DNA of 64,000 bases from Micromonospora musae. Its GTDB lineage: Bacteria; Actinomycetota; Actinomycetes; Mycobacteriales; Micromonosporaceae. Where the stretch lies: positions 434,001 to 498,000 of the forward strand of contig NZ_RAZT01000004.1 in the NCBI RefSeq assembly GCF_003626635.1, given 5' to 3'. The notes under the pieces were generated by a model. The model was not told where the DNA came from. It did no database searches and saw only the letters and a list, made by a program, of their open reading frames with translations. A program made the position numbers and the translations under genes. Below are positions 46,676 to 55,875 of this stretch, piece after piece. Each line of letters begins with the position of its first letter. Positions within the stretch are counted from its first letter, which is position 1.

Positions 46676-47491
46676 ATGACCGACCGGAACTCCGCGACCG
46701 TGCTGCTCACCGGGGCGACCAGCGGGATCGGCGCGGCGGCGGCGCGGCTGCTCGCCGGTTCGGTGCGGCGGCTGATCGTGCACGGTCCGGAGCCGGCCTC
46801 GGAGGTGCGGCCGCTGCTCGACGAACTCCGCTCCGCCGGCCGGGCGGAGATCGGGTACGCGTCGGCCGACTTCGACCGCCTCGACGACGTCGTCGCCCTG
46901 GCCGAGCACGTCGCGGACACCACCGATCGGGTCGACGTCGTGGTCAACAACGCCGGCCGGCCCGGTGCGCCGCGGCGGCGGCACAGCCACGACGGGTACG
47001 AGGCGACGTTGCAGACGAACTACCTCGCGGCGGTCCTGCTCACCGAGCGTCTGTTGCCGCTCGTGCCCGAGGCGGGGCGGGTGGTGCACGTGGCGTCCGC
47101 GACGCACCTCTCCGCCACGTTCGAGCTGGACGATCCGCAGCTGCGGCGTGGCTACGAGCCGACCGCCGCGTACGCCCGCTCGAAGCTCGCGCTGGTCGCC
47201 CACGCGGCCCGGCAGGCAGCCCACCTCCGGCCGGAGATCGTGAGCGTCCACCCCGGGATCGTGTCCACCGCGCTGCTGCACGCGATGTTCGCCGTCGAGG
47301 GCGAGCCGGCGTCCCGGGGTGGCGCGAACGTCGTGGCGGCGGCGCTGCGGCCGGGCCTGCCCAGCGGCGCGTACCTGGACGGGCAGCGGGTCGCCGAGCC
47401 GGCCCGGCAGGTGCGGGACGCGACGTTCCGGGAGGAGCTGCACCGGCTCGCGATGACGCTGCTCGGGCCCTGGCTCGACGGTCGCCGCTGA
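46676..47491 (+). CDS. Short-chain dehydrogenase/reductase (271 aa)
   Basis: ATG at 46676 follows GGGGGAG. It has the NAD(P)-binding TGATSGIG at residues 12-19, NNAG, and the YxxxK catalytic pair in AAYARSKLAL, the classic SDR order, with normal family length. The C-terminal part (VHPGIVSTALLHAMF) resembles retinol-dehydrogenase-like SDRs. Substrate cannot be told. It is convergent with the hydrolase gene downstream. Confidence 0.93.
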   Translation: MTDRNSATVLLTGATSGIGAAAARLLAGSVRRLIVHGPEPASEVRPLLDELRSAGRAEIGYASADFDRLDDVVALAEHVADTTDRVDVVVNNAGRPGAPRRRHSHDGYEATLQTNYLAAVLLTERLLPLVPEAGRVVHVASATHLSATFELDDPQLRRGYEPTAAYARSKLALVAHAARQAAHLRPEIVSVHPGIVSTALLHAMFAVEGEPASRGGANVVAAALRPGLPSGAYLDGQRVAEPARQVRDATFREELHRLAMTLLGPWLDGRR

Positions 47492-47556
47492 CCGGTGGTC
47501 GTGGCGGTAGGGCTTCAGCTCCGCGTCCGGCCCGGGCGGGTGGAACCGCGGCTCGG

Positions 47557-48366
47557 TCACGCCGCCGTCAGGAAGGCGGTGAGTGGTTCGACCAGCCGGG
47601 CCGGCGCTCGGTTGATGCCGTCGTGGCCGGCGCGCGGGACCGGCAACACCCGCATCCGGGGCAGGACGGGTGCCAGGGACGCGGCGAGCCTCGGATAGTG
47701 CGGCGGCCCGGCCTGCCCGTAGGCGAAGAGCACGTCGGCGGTGATGGCGGCGTACTGCTCGGCTGGGCCGTCGTGCGCCGCGATCTCGGCGGTCTCGTAG
47801 AGCGTCATGTCGAGCAGCTCGCCCATCTCCCGCCCGACGGGGTGGCGCAGGAGCAGCCGGGTGAGGGCGGTCTGCACGGCGAGGGGCAGTCGGGACGCGA
47901 GCGACTGCGGGTTGCCCGCCGCGCCGACGATGGCGAGCGCGCGGGCGGTGTCGCCGGTGCGCAGTGCCGCGCGCGCCGCCGGGATGAAGTCGGCCTTGAA
48001 GATGCCGTCGACGGAGACGGCCGGGTCGTAGAGCGCGAGCCGGGCGATCGGCATGGTGAGCGCGGCGCGTAGCGCGATGAAGCCGCCGGAGCTGTGCCCG
48101 ACGACCGCCCGCGCCCTGGTCTGCGCAAGCACGGCGCCCAGGTCCTCGATCTCCTGCTCGACGGAGTAGGGCTCGCGGCGGGCGGGTGCGTCGGCTCGGC
48201 CGCGCCGGTTGTAGAGGTGCACGGTGCAGCGCTCGGCGAGGGCGGCGGCGAGCCTGCGGTAGGGCTCGACGGTCACACCGCCGCCGTGCACGATCACCAC
48301 GTCCGGGCCGGTGCCGGTCGAGTGGAGCACGATCTTCTCACCGTCCGGTGCGATGACTCGTTCCAT
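47557..48366 (-). CDS. Alpha/beta hydrolase (269 aa)
   Basis: ATG at 48366 follows AAGGGTGG; the longer open frame extending upstream over the TetR and protease genes is antisense read-through. It has an oxyanion-region HGGG, the nucleophile elbow GHSSG (Ser92) and a C-terminal GHDGINRAP supplying the His, so the serine hydrolase triad looks intact. Divergent from the TetR gene with the operator between them, so it is the probable regulated target. Substrate is unknown. Confidence 0.92.
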   Translation of the reverse strand: MERVIAPDGEKIVLHSTGTGPDVVIVHGGGVTVEPYRRLAAALAERCTVHLYNRRGRADAPARREPYSVEQEIEDLGAVLAQTRARAVVGHSSGGFIALRAALTMPIARLALYDPAVSVDGIFKADFIPAARAALRTGDTARALAIVGAAGNPQSLASRLPLAVQTALTRLLLRHPVGREMGELLDMTLYETAEIAAHDGPAEQYAAITADVLFAYGQAGPPHYPRLAASLAPVLPRMRVLPVPRAGHDGINRAPARLVEPLTAFLTAA

Positions 48367-48385
48367 GAGCGCCCACCCTTCTCGT

Positions 48386-48408
48386 AACTGCGAACGACGT
48401 TTGCAGTT
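48386..48408. promoter_or_regulatory. 23-bp near-perfect palindromic operator for the TetR regulator
   Basis: Half-sites aactgcgaacg and cgtttgcagtt flank a central a; as inverted repeats they differ at one position. It lies between the divergent hydrolase and TetR genes, 12 nt before the TetR start, the expected site for autoregulation plus control of the hydrolase. Confidence 0.8.
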
Positions 48409-48420
48409 TACAGTGGTTCG

Positions 48421-49098
48421 GTGAACGACGCGACCCCCGGAACCGGCCACACCCAGCGGGAGTCGATTTTTCGGCGACCCGTACGCGGAAGCCGGGGCCC
48501 GGCCCCCGCACACAGCCGGGACGACATCGTGACCGCGGCGATCGCGATCGCGGACGCCGACGGGCTGGCCGCGGTCTCGATGCGAGCGGTCGCCGCCCGG
48601 CTGGAGACCGGCGCGGCCTCGCTCTACCGCTACCTCTCCTCCCGCGACGACCTGCTGGACCTCATGGCCGACCGGGTCGCCGCCGAGCTGCGCCCGTACC
48701 CGGAACCGGACGGCGACTGGCTGGACACCCTGGTACGCCTGGCCCGCGCGCAACGGGCGGTGCACGAGCGCCACCCGTGGCTGTTCGAGCTGAGCCAGCG
48801 GGCCTCCGCCATCGGTCCGGAGGCGCTCGCCTTCTTCGACGCCTGCCTGCGGGTCATGGCACCGGTGGAGGCGCCCTCCGCCGCCAAGTTCGAGGCGATC
48901 GGCATGATGAACGGCGTGGCGATCCTCTTCGCCCGTAAACGCGCCGCCGGCGAGTCCCTCACCTTCGTCGGGTTCGACCTCACGCCGTACCCGCATCTGC
49001 TCGCCGCGCTCAGCCGACCGGCCGCCACGCCGGCGGCGGCCATGGACCTCTTCGAGCGCGCGCTCCGCAGCCTGCTGCGCGGGCTCCTCACCGCCTAG
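48421..49098 (+). CDS. TetR/AcrR family transcriptional regulator (225 aa)
   Basis: GTG at 48421. The N-terminal helix-turn-helix (IVTAAIAIADADGLAAVSMRAVAARL then ASLYRYLSSRDDLLDLMADRV) is typical TetR. The C-terminal ligand domain resembles TetR_C types seen with LYRHF-like sequences. No Shine-Dalgarno site is evident because the operator palindrome occupies that position, so translation may be leaderless. It likely represses itself and the divergent hydrolase until an unknown ligand binds. Confidence 0.93.
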   Translation: MNDATPGTGHTQRESIFRRPVRGSRGPAPAHSRDDIVTAAIAIADADGLAAVSMRAVAARLETGAASLYRYLSSRDDLLDLMADRVAAELRPYPEPDGDWLDTLVRLARAQRAVHERHPWLFELSQRASAIGPEALAFFDACLRVMAPVEAPSAAKFEAIGMMNGVAILFARKRAAGESLTFVGFDLTPYPHLLAALSRPAATPAAAMDLFERALRSLLRGLLTA

Positions 49099-49242
49099 CG
49101 CAGCGGCCCAGCGCGACGGCGGCACCGCCGCACGACGACGGCATTGGTGAGGATGGTGCCCCGCGCCCCGGCTCACCCGGCCGGACAATCGATTGCGATC
49201 ATGCTCCGCGACGTTCCGCCCCCGATGAACGGAGCCGCATCG

Positions 49243-52200
49243 TTGAACACACCTCCGATCCGCCGACGCGACGCGCTGCTCGCCGCGGTGCTCGCCCTCG
49301 CGCTGGGCGTCGGCACGCCGGCGTCCGCCGCACCGGCCGGTAGTGGCGCCCCCGTGCCGCCGGCCGAACCACCCACCCGGGTCCCCACCGGCGCTCCACA
49401 CACGATCACCCTGATCAACGGCGACCGGGTCACGGTCACCCCCACCGCGGGCGGGGTCGCCACCGACGTGCGCGGGCCGGCCGGTCAGCCGGTCGGCGCC
49501 CAGGTCGTCACCTACGGAGACGACACCTACGTCTATCCCGACTCGGTCACCCGGTACGTCGCGTCCGGGCTGCTGGACCAGCGGCTCTTCAACGTCACCG
49601 AGCTGATCGAGGACGGCTACGACGACGCGCACCGCCCCCGGCTGCCGCTCATCCTCAGCTACACCGACGCCGCCGCCCGGGCCAAGACCGCGCCGACCGG
49701 CGCGACCCGCCTCCGCGACCTGCCGAGCGTGCAGGGCGCCGCCGTCGAGGCGGACCGCAGCCAGGCGGCCCGCTTCTGGAGCACCCTCACCGGCACCACC
49801 GCCGGGGCCCCGGCCGCGAAGCAGTCCCACACCGAACCGGTGCGGTTCACCGGCGGCGTGACGAAGGTGTGGCTCGACGGCAAGGTGCGCGCCGCGCTGG
49901 CCGACACCACGGCGCAGATCGGCGCGCCGCAGGTCTGGGCCGGCGGCAACACCGGTGCCGGCGTACCGGTCGCCGTCCTCGACACCGGCGTCGACGCCGA
50001 GCACCCGGACCTGGTCGGCCAGGTCACCGAGGCGCGCAGCTTCGTGCCGGGCCGGGAGGTGACCGACCGCAACGGCCACGGGACGCACGTCGCCTCGACC
50101 ATCGCCGGCACCGGCGCCGCCTCCGCCGGCGCGGAACGGGGGGTCGCCCCCGGCGTGCGACTGCACGTCGGCAAGGTCCTCGACGACACCGGCGAGGGGC
50201 AGGACTCCTGGATCCTCGGCGGCATGGAGTGGGCCGCCCGGGAGGCGAAGGCGCGGGTCATCAGCATGAGCCTCGGCGGTGACCCGAGCGACGGCACCGA
50301 CCTGCTCAGCCGGGCGGTCAACCAGCTCAGCGCCGAGACCGGCGCCCTCTTCACCGTCGCCGCCGGCAACTCCGGCCCGGACATGCAAACCGTCGGTGCG
50401 CCGGGCAGCGCGGACGCGGCCCTCACCGTGGGCGCGGTGGACACCCTCGACCGGCTCGCCGTCTTCTCCAGCCGGGGGCCGCGCCGCGGAGACAACGCGC
50501 TGAAGCCCGACATCACCGCCCCCGGCGTGGACGTGCTCGCCGCGCGCTCGCAGTACGCGCCCGAGGGCGAGGGGCCATACCTGACGATGAGCGGCACCTC
50601 GATGGCGACCCCGCACGTGGCCGGCGCGGCCGCGCTGCTCGCCGCGACCCATCCGCAGTGGAGCGGGCGGCAGCTCAAGGACGCCCTCATGAGCACGAGC
50701 AAGGTGACCCGGCAGTACGACGCCTACCGGGGCGGTACGGGGCGGGTCGACGTCGCCGCCGCCGTCTCGGCGACCGTCTTCGCCACCGGCGTCGACTTCG
50801 CCGCGCTGCGCTGGCCGTACGAGCCCGGGCAGCGGACCGACCAGAAGGTGACCTACACCAACGGCGGCGACACCCCGGTCACCCTCGACCTGAGCGTCGA
50901 GGCGCCCACCGCCCCGCCGGGGCTCTTCACCCTCGACGCCGATCAGGTCACGGTGCCCGCCCACGGCACCAGCACCGTCACCGTGCACGGCGAGCTGGAC
51001 CGGATGGCCGACGAGGACGGCTACGCGTACGCCACAGTGGTCGCCGCCGGCCCGGCCGGCGCCCCTCGCCTGCACAGCCTGGTCGGGCTCGACAAGAAGG
51101 GGCAGCGCGTCGGGTTGACCGTCACCACGAGGGACCGGGACGGCACCGGGCTCACCGGCCAGCTCCTGCTCAAGGACATCACTCGGGACGTGGTGCCGGA
51201 GCTGCACCAGATCGACGAGAGCGGCCGACTCGCCCTGCAGGTACGGCCCGGCACCTACAGCCTGCTCATGCAGGCCGACGTGCCCGGCGTGCACGGTCCG
51301 CACTCGGTCGGCCGGGCGATGCTGGTCGCCCCCGAGGTCGTCGTCGGCGACGACGCCCGCACCGTCACGTTGGACGCCCGGACGCTGCGGCAGGTCACCG
51401 CCGTCACCCCGCAGCGAACCAGCCTCGCCGGGCTCGGGGTCCACTACTTCCGCTCCTACCCCGACCGCTACCGGCTCTCCGACAACTACCTCCTCGACCC
51501 CCGCTACGACAGCCTCTGGGCCACCCCGACCGGCCGCAAGGTCGAGCGGGGCGCCTTCACCCTGGGCTTCCGCTGGTCCCTGATCCAACCGCCGCTGACC
51601 GTGGCCGGCAAGGGCGACGACTACGACGACCTGAGGATGCAGAGCGGCTCGGCGATCGGCCCGCAGGGGCGGCACGACCTCGACGCCGTCTTCGTCCCGG
51701 GCGGGACGCCGGCCGACGTCGCGCGCGCCGGGGTGCGTGGGAGGGTCGTGGTGGTCCGGCACACCGACACGCCCACCGCGCTGGCGCAGGCCGACGCGGC
51801 GGCCGCCGCCGGGGCCCGGCTGATGATCGTCGTCAACGACGGGTACGGGCGGCTGGACGCCTGGGCGGACGTGCCGGACCCGAAGACCCCGTTGCCGGTC
51901 GCCTCGCTCGGCCGGGACCAGGGCGAGGCGCTGATCGAGCGGATCCGGCGGGGCCACGGACGGCTCACCGTCGAGGGGCACGCCAGCCCGGAGTACCTCT
52001 ACGACCTGGTCGACCGGCACGCCGGCGCGGTGCGGGCGGAGCTGACCTACCGCCCGCGCGGCAAGGACCTGGCCCGGGTCGAGGTGTCGTTCCGCCACCC
52101 GAACCCGGGCACCGGGGTCTGGCTCCGGTACAACGTCTCACCGGACGAACCCACGACCGCGTTGAGCGCGGTGCCGGTGCCGTTCCCGGCGCAGGGCGGG

Positions 52201-52995
52201 CGCACCGACTGGCTCTCCGCCGACGCCGGGAACGAATGGCTGGAGATGGTGAACCTCGCCCCGCTCGTGCTCGGCTCCGAGCCGGTCGCCTACCCGGCGG
52301 GGCGCCGCACCGAGCAGAGCTGGTTCGCGCCGGTGGCCCGGCCGCGGGCGCCGCAGCGCTCGATGCTCTTCAGCCCGCCGGTGCTGGTCGGCGAGTGGCT
52401 GACCGTGCCCGGGCTGCCGAGCTGGGGTGACGCGGAGCCGCACCACCACGGAATGACCTGGGGTGCCGAGGTCGCCCAGACGACCAGTCTCTACCAGGGC
52501 GCGGAGCTGATCACCTCGATGCCCGGGGGTGGGGTCGCGGCGGCGGTGGATCCGGCGCGGCCGGTGCGGCTGGTGACCGAGGCGACCCAGGACGCCGTCT
52601 CGCCGTACTCGACCCGGACCGTCACCGAGTGGGATCTCAGGTTCCCCGACGTGGACCCGGACTCGGTGCGGCAGCTGCCCCTGATCCAGCTCGACTACGG
52701 CGTGGCGACCGACCCGGCCGGGCGCGCCCGCCGCACCGACGAGCTGACCGTCTCGGCCGGTCACCTCGCCGGGGCGTGGCACGCCGGGGCGATCCGGACG
52801 GTCGGGGTCGAGCTGTCGTACGACGACGGCCGGAGCTGGCAGCGGGTCACGAAGCTGCGGGCGGAGCACGACGGCTGGCGGCTGCGGCTCGCCGCGCCGA
52901 AGTCGGCCCGATTCGCCTCACTCCGGGTGACCGCCCGGGACGCGGTCGGCAACACGGTCACCCAGACCGTCGTACGCGCCTTCGGGCTGCGGTAA
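49243..52995 (+). CDS. Secreted subtilisin-like serine protease, S8 family (1,250 aa)
   Basis: TTG at 49243 has GGAG 8 nt upstream and yields a signal peptide (RRRDALLAAVLALALGVGTPASA); an in-frame ATG at 49225 lacks a ribosome site. The triad is intact: Asp247 (VAVLDTGVD), His279 (NGHGTHVAST) and Ser453 (GTSMATPHVAG), with the oxyanion Asn in AAGNSG. A protease-associated-type region (RVVVVRHTDTPTALAQADAAA) and several beta-rich C-terminal domains follow. Large S8 proteases of this layout are common extracellular enzymes in Streptomyces and relatives. It is the only intact subtilase in the window. Confidence 0.93.
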   Translation: MNTPPIRRRDALLAAVLALALGVGTPASAAPAGSGAPVPPAEPPTRVPTGAPHTITLINGDRVTVTPTAGGVATDVRGPAGQPVGAQVVTYGDDTYVYPDSVTRYVASGLLDQRLFNVTELIEDGYDDAHRPRLPLILSYTDAAARAKTAPTGATRLRDLPSVQGAAVEADRSQAARFWSTLTGTTAGAPAAKQSHTEPVRFTGGVTKVWLDGKVRAALADTTAQIGAPQVWAGGNTGAGVPVAVLDTGVDAEHPDLVGQVTEARSFVPGREVTDRNGHGTHVASTIAGTGAASAGAERGVAPGVRLHVGKVLDDTGEGQDSWILGGMEWAAREAKARVISMSLGGDPSDGTDLLSRAVNQLSAETGALFTVAAGNSGPDMQTVGAPGSADAALTVGAVDTLDRLAVFSSRGPRRGDNALKPDITAPGVDVLAARSQYAPEGEGPYLTMSGTSMATPHVAGAAALLAATHPQWSGRQLKDALMSTSKVTRQYDAYRGGTGRVDVAAAVSATVFATGVDFAALRWPYEPGQRTDQKVTYTNGGDTPVTLDLSVEAPTAPPGLFTLDADQVTVPAHGTSTVTVHGELDRMADEDGYAYATVVAAGPAGAPRLHSLVGLDKKGQRVGLTVTTRDRDGTGLTGQLLLKDITRDVVPELHQIDESGRLALQVRPGTYSLLMQADVPGVHGPHSVGRAMLVAPEVVVGDDARTVTLDARTLRQVTAVTPQRTSLAGLGVHYFRSYPDRYRLSDNYLLDPRYDSLWATPTGRKVERGAFTLGFRWSLIQPPLTVAGKGDDYDDLRMQSGSAIGPQGRHDLDAVFVPGGTPADVARAGVRGRVVVVRHTDTPTALAQADAAAAAGARLMIVVNDGYGRLDAWADVPDPKTPLPVASLGRDQGEALIERIRRGHGRLTVEGHASPEYLYDLVDRHAGAVRAELTYRPRGKDLARVEVSFRHPNPGTGVWLRYNVSPDEPTTALSAVPVPFPAQGGRTDWLSADAGNEWLEMVNLAPLVLGSEPVAYPAGRRTEQSWFAPVARPRAPQRSMLFSPPVLVGEWLTVPGLPSWGDAEPHHHGMTWGAEVAQTTSLYQGAELITSMPGGGVAAAVDPARPVRLVTEATQDAVSPYSTRTVTEWDLRFPDVDPDSVRQLPLIQLDYGVATDPAGRARRTDELTVSAGHLAGAWHAGAIRTVGVELSYDDGRSWQRVTKLRAEHDGWRLRLAAPKSARFASLRVTARDAVGNTVTQTVVRAFGLR

Positions 52996-53099
52996 CGGTG
53001 CCGACGCGGGCCGGTCGGGGCGACGACGTCCCCGGCCGGCCCGGTGGTCCTGCTCACCGAGCGTGGGCGGGCGCCGAGCGGCCGAACTATGCTTCGACG

Positions 53100-54014
53100 G
53101 TGTTCGACTCGCGTCACATCCGGACGTTCCACGAGGTGGTCCGGACGCGGTCGTACTCGGCGGCGGCGCAGGCGCTCGGCTACACGCAGCCGGCGATCTC
53201 CCAGCAGATGAAGGCCCTGGAGCGGGAGGTCGGCACCCCGCTCTTCACCCGGGTGGGGCGGCGCCTGCGGCTCACCGAGGCGGGGGAGACGCTGGCCCGC
53301 CACACCGAGCACATCCTCGGCAGCATGTCGGTCGCCCGGGAGCAGATGGCGGCGATCGCGCGGCTGCGCACCGGCCTGGTACGGGTCTGCGCGTTCCCCA
53401 GCGCCAACGCGACCCTGCTGCCGGAGGCGATGGCGTTGCTCGCGGTCGAGCACCCGGGCATCCGGGTGGAGCTGCTCGAGGACGAGCCCCCCGACTCGCT
53501 GCGGCGCGTGGTGCAGGGCGAGAGCGACGTCACGCTCGCCTTCACCTATCCCGGCCTGCGGGAGGAGGTGCCGGCGGAGCTGGTGGAGATCCCGCTGCTG
53601 GAGGACCAGCTCACCGTCCTGCTGCCGGTGGGGCATCCGATGGCCCGTCGCCGCGCCGTCCAGCTCGGCGACCTCGCCCAGGAGCGGTGGATCGCCGGCT
53701 GCCTGCGCTGCCGTACGAACTTCGTGCACGAGTGCGCGCAGCTCGGGTTCACGCCCGACATCGTCTTCACCACCGACGACAACCTCGCCGTCCAGGCGCT
53801 CGTCGCGCAGGGGCTCGGCGTCGCGATGATGCCCGGCCTCAGCCTCTCCTTCCTGCGCCGGGACAAGGTCCGGGGGAAGCCGCTGGCACCCGCCTCCCGG
53901 CGTCAGGTGTCGGCGTACGTCCTGCGCGAGCACCTGCGCATCCCGGCGACGGCCCGGCTGCTGGAGGCGCTCGCGGCGGTGGCGGGCCGGCGCGCCGACC
54001 CGCTCGAGGCGTGA
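53100..54014 (+). CDS. LysR family transcriptional regulator (304 aa)
   Basis: GTG at 53100, about 7 nt after a TATGCT-like -10, so probably leaderless; longer in-frame starts extend into the protease gene and are rejected. The N-terminal winged HTH (IRTFHEVVRTRSYSAAAQALGYTQPAISQQMKALE) is typical LysR, followed by a periplasmic-binding-like effector domain. The effector domain holds GCLRCRTNFVHEC, a CxxC plus a third Cys, which could make it thiol- or metal-responsive. It precedes genes for cysteine oxidation and a putative sulfur-anion exporter, its likely targets. Confidence 0.93.
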   Translation: MFDSRHIRTFHEVVRTRSYSAAAQALGYTQPAISQQMKALEREVGTPLFTRVGRRLRLTEAGETLARHTEHILGSMSVAREQMAAIARLRTGLVRVCAFPSANATLLPEAMALLAVEHPGIRVELLEDEPPDSLRRVVQGESDVTLAFTYPGLREEVPAELVEIPLLEDQLTVLLPVGHPMARRRAVQLGDLAQERWIAGCLRCRTNFVHECAQLGFTPDIVFTTDDNLAVQALVAQGLGVAMMPGLSLSFLRRDKVRGKPLAPASRRQVSAYVLREHLRIPATARLLEALAAVAGRRADPLEA

Positions 54015-54027
54015 TGCATAAGCGTTC

Positions 54028-54043
54028 CTTGGGTTCGGCCAAG
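54028..54043. promoter_or_regulatory. Inverted repeat CTTGG-N6-CCAAG upstream of the cysteine dioxygenase-like gene
   Basis: A 16-nt dyad lies just after the LysR gene and 39 nt before the next start. Its size is near that of LysR-box dyads, so it is a candidate operator. A second dyad, cgtga-tggg-tcacg, lies at 54058-54071. Confidence 0.45.
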
Positions 54044-54081
54044 AAACTGTAGTTGGACGTGATGGGTCACGCTCAGTCACC

Positions 54082-54651
54082 ATGGACGTCATGACCACTC
54101 CGACCGTCACACCGGTGACCACCACCGCCCGCCTCGCCCGGCTGGTCGAGGAGATCCGGGCCGTGGTCGACCGTGGCCTGCCGCCGGACCTGACCGCGTA
54201 CCTGGTGGGGGAGCGGCTCGCGCCGCACCTGGGCGCCTCCGACCTGCTCACGCCCGAGCAGTGCGAGGGAGACCCGGAGCGCTACCGGCAGCACGTCCTG
54301 CATGCGGAGCGTGACGGCGGCTTCTCAGTCGTCGCCCTCGTCTGGCTTCCCGGTCAGCGGACCTCGATCCACGATCACGTCGCCTGGTGCGTCACGGGGG
54401 TGCACCAGGGCGAGGAGCACGAGCGGCGCTACCGGCTCGTCTCGGACGGCCTCGCCGCCCGGCTCGTCGCCACCCAGGACGTGGTGAACCGGCAGGGCGA
54501 GGTGTGCGGTTTCGCACCTCCCGGGGACATCCACCGGGTCTGGAACGGCGGCGACGGCACGGCGATCTCGCTGCACATCTACGGTGCCGACATCTCCCGT
54601 CTCGGATCCAGTGTCCGGCGGGTGTACGCACAGCCGACCGACGAGAAGTGA
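54082..54651 (+). CDS. Cysteine dioxygenase-family cupin protein (189 aa)
   Basis: ATG at 54082 (a second ATG four codons later is possible). SIHDHVAWCVTGVHQGEE supplies the HxH pair and GDIHRVWN the third His of the 3-His iron site of cysteine dioxygenase-like (PF05995/CDO) thiol dioxygenases, which oxidise cysteine or 3-mercaptopropionate to sulfinates. Length matches bacterial CDOs. It is followed after 19 nt by the exporter gene, suggesting a shared operon that oxidises thiols and exports the sulfur product. Confidence 0.88.
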   Translation: MDVMTTPTVTPVTTTARLARLVEEIRAVVDRGLPPDLTAYLVGERLAPHLGASDLLTPEQCEGDPERYRQHVLHAERDGGFSVVALVWLPGQRTSIHDHVAWCVTGVHQGEEHERRYRLVSDGLAARLVATQDVVNRQGEVCGFAPPGDIHRVWNGGDGTAISLHIYGADISRLGSSVRRVYAQPTDEK

Positions 54652-54670
54652 ACGGGACGCGGGTGCCGGT

Positions 54671-55771
54671 ATGGCACTGACCGGCACGACCGCGCACGCG
54701 AGCGAACCGGCGGGTGCGGCGAACGGCGGAACCGGCGCCGACCGGACCGGGGCCGCGAGGGGCTCGGACGGTCGACGGATCCTCCCCGGGCTGGTCGCCG
54801 CCGCCGTCGGGGCGGCCGCCGCCTGGGCGGTGCACTGGTTGCTGCCCGCCGTGCCGGTGCTGACCGCCGCCGTCGTGCTCGGCATCGCCGCCGCCCACCT
54901 GCCCGCCGTCCGCGATCGGGTGCGCGGTGCGGCCCGGCCGGGGCTGAGCGTCGCCGGCAAGCGGCTCATGCGGGTGGGCATCGTGCTGCTCGGGCTCAAG
55001 CTGAGCCTGCAGGACGTACGCGAACTCGGCTGGCCCAGCGTGGTGATGGTGATCGCGGTGGTGACCGCCACCTTCGTCGGCACCTGGTGGCTGGGCCGCA
55101 AGATCGGGCTCCCCGGTGACCAGCCGCTGCTGATCGCCGCGGGCTACGCGATCTGCGGGGCCTCGGCGATCGGGGCGGTCAGCGCGGCGACCCGCAGCGA
55201 CGAGGAGGACGCGGCCGCCTCGGTCGCGCTGGTGACGCTCTGTGGCACGCTCGCCATCGCCGTGCTCCCGCTGCTGCACCAGCCGCTCGGGCTCGACGAC
55301 GCGCAGTTCGGCCGGTGGGTCGGCGCGAGCGTGCACGACGTCGGTCAGGTCGTCGCCACCGCGCAGACCGCGGGACCCGCCGCTCTGGGCGACGCGGTGC
55401 TGGTGAAGCTCATGCGGGTGGCCCTGCTCGCCCCGCTGGTCGCCGTGGTGGTCGTGGGGCTGCGGCGGCGGGCCGGTGGGCCGGAGTCGGCCGACGGGTC
55501 AGGCGCGGGACGGCCCTCCCTGGTGCCGCTCTTCGTCGTCGGCTTCCTGGTGATGATCGCGGTACGCAGCACCGGCTGGCTGCCCGAGGGCGTGCTCGAC
55601 GGCGCGGCCCTCACGCAGGAGATCCTGCTCTCCGCTGCCCTGTTCGGCCTCGGCAGCGCGGTCCACCTGCCCAGCATGGCCCGTACCGGCGGTCGGGCCG
55701 CCGCCCTCGGCCTGAGCGCGTGGGCGGTCGTCGCCGGCGTCTCGTACGCGGGCGTACTGCTGACGACCTGA
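54671..55771 (+). CDS. YeiH/UPF0324 family putative sulfur-anion exporter (366 aa)
   Basis: ATG at 54671; longer GTG starts would overlap the upstream gene. About ten hydrophobic segments with the family signatures RLMRVGIVLLGLKLSLQD, AGYAICGASAIGAVSAAT and VGASVHDVGQVVAT identify the conserved hypothetical 698 family (YeiH), membrane proteins annotated as putative sulfate/sulfite or taurine-linked exporters. The Ser/Ala-rich first 35 residues are variable. Context with the thiol dioxygenase and LysR gene supports a sulfur role; the exact substrate is not proven. Confidence 0.9.
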   Translation: MALTGTTAHASEPAGAANGGTGADRTGAARGSDGRRILPGLVAAAVGAAAAWAVHWLLPAVPVLTAAVVLGIAAAHLPAVRDRVRGAARPGLSVAGKRLMRVGIVLLGLKLSLQDVRELGWPSVVMVIAVVTATFVGTWWLGRKIGLPGDQPLLIAAGYAICGASAIGAVSAATRSDEEDAAASVALVTLCGTLAIAVLPLLHQPLGLDDAQFGRWVGASVHDVGQVVATAQTAGPAALGDAVLVKLMRVALLAPLVAVVVVGLRRRAGGPESADGSGAGRPSLVPLFVVGFLVMIAVRSTGWLPEGVLDGAALTQEILLSAALFGLGSAVHLPSMARTGGRAAALGLSAWAVVAGVSYAGVLLTT

Positions 55772-55777
55772 CCGAGA

Positions 55778-55824
55778 TCGTCGCGACCGGGAAGTACCGC
55801 GAGCGGTGCGCCCGGCCGCGACGA
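55778..55824. terminator. Inverted repeat after the exporter gene, candidate bidirectional terminator
   Basis: tcgtcgcgaccggg pairs with cccggccgcgacga with one mismatch around a 19-nt loop, starting 6 nt after the stop codon and lying between convergent genes. It has no U-tract, as is common for high-GC terminators. Confidence 0.5.
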
Positions 55825-55875
55825 CCGTGGGTCTCCGACCTCGGCTCCCGGCCTCGCGTCGGCCTGGATCGGGGG

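Noticed and set aside
48367..52098. Upstream extension of the hydrolase frame to 1,513 codons
   Set aside because: It is antisense to TetR and the S8 protease, both with clear motifs and starts. The hydrolase begins at the ATG at 48366 with a ribosome site.
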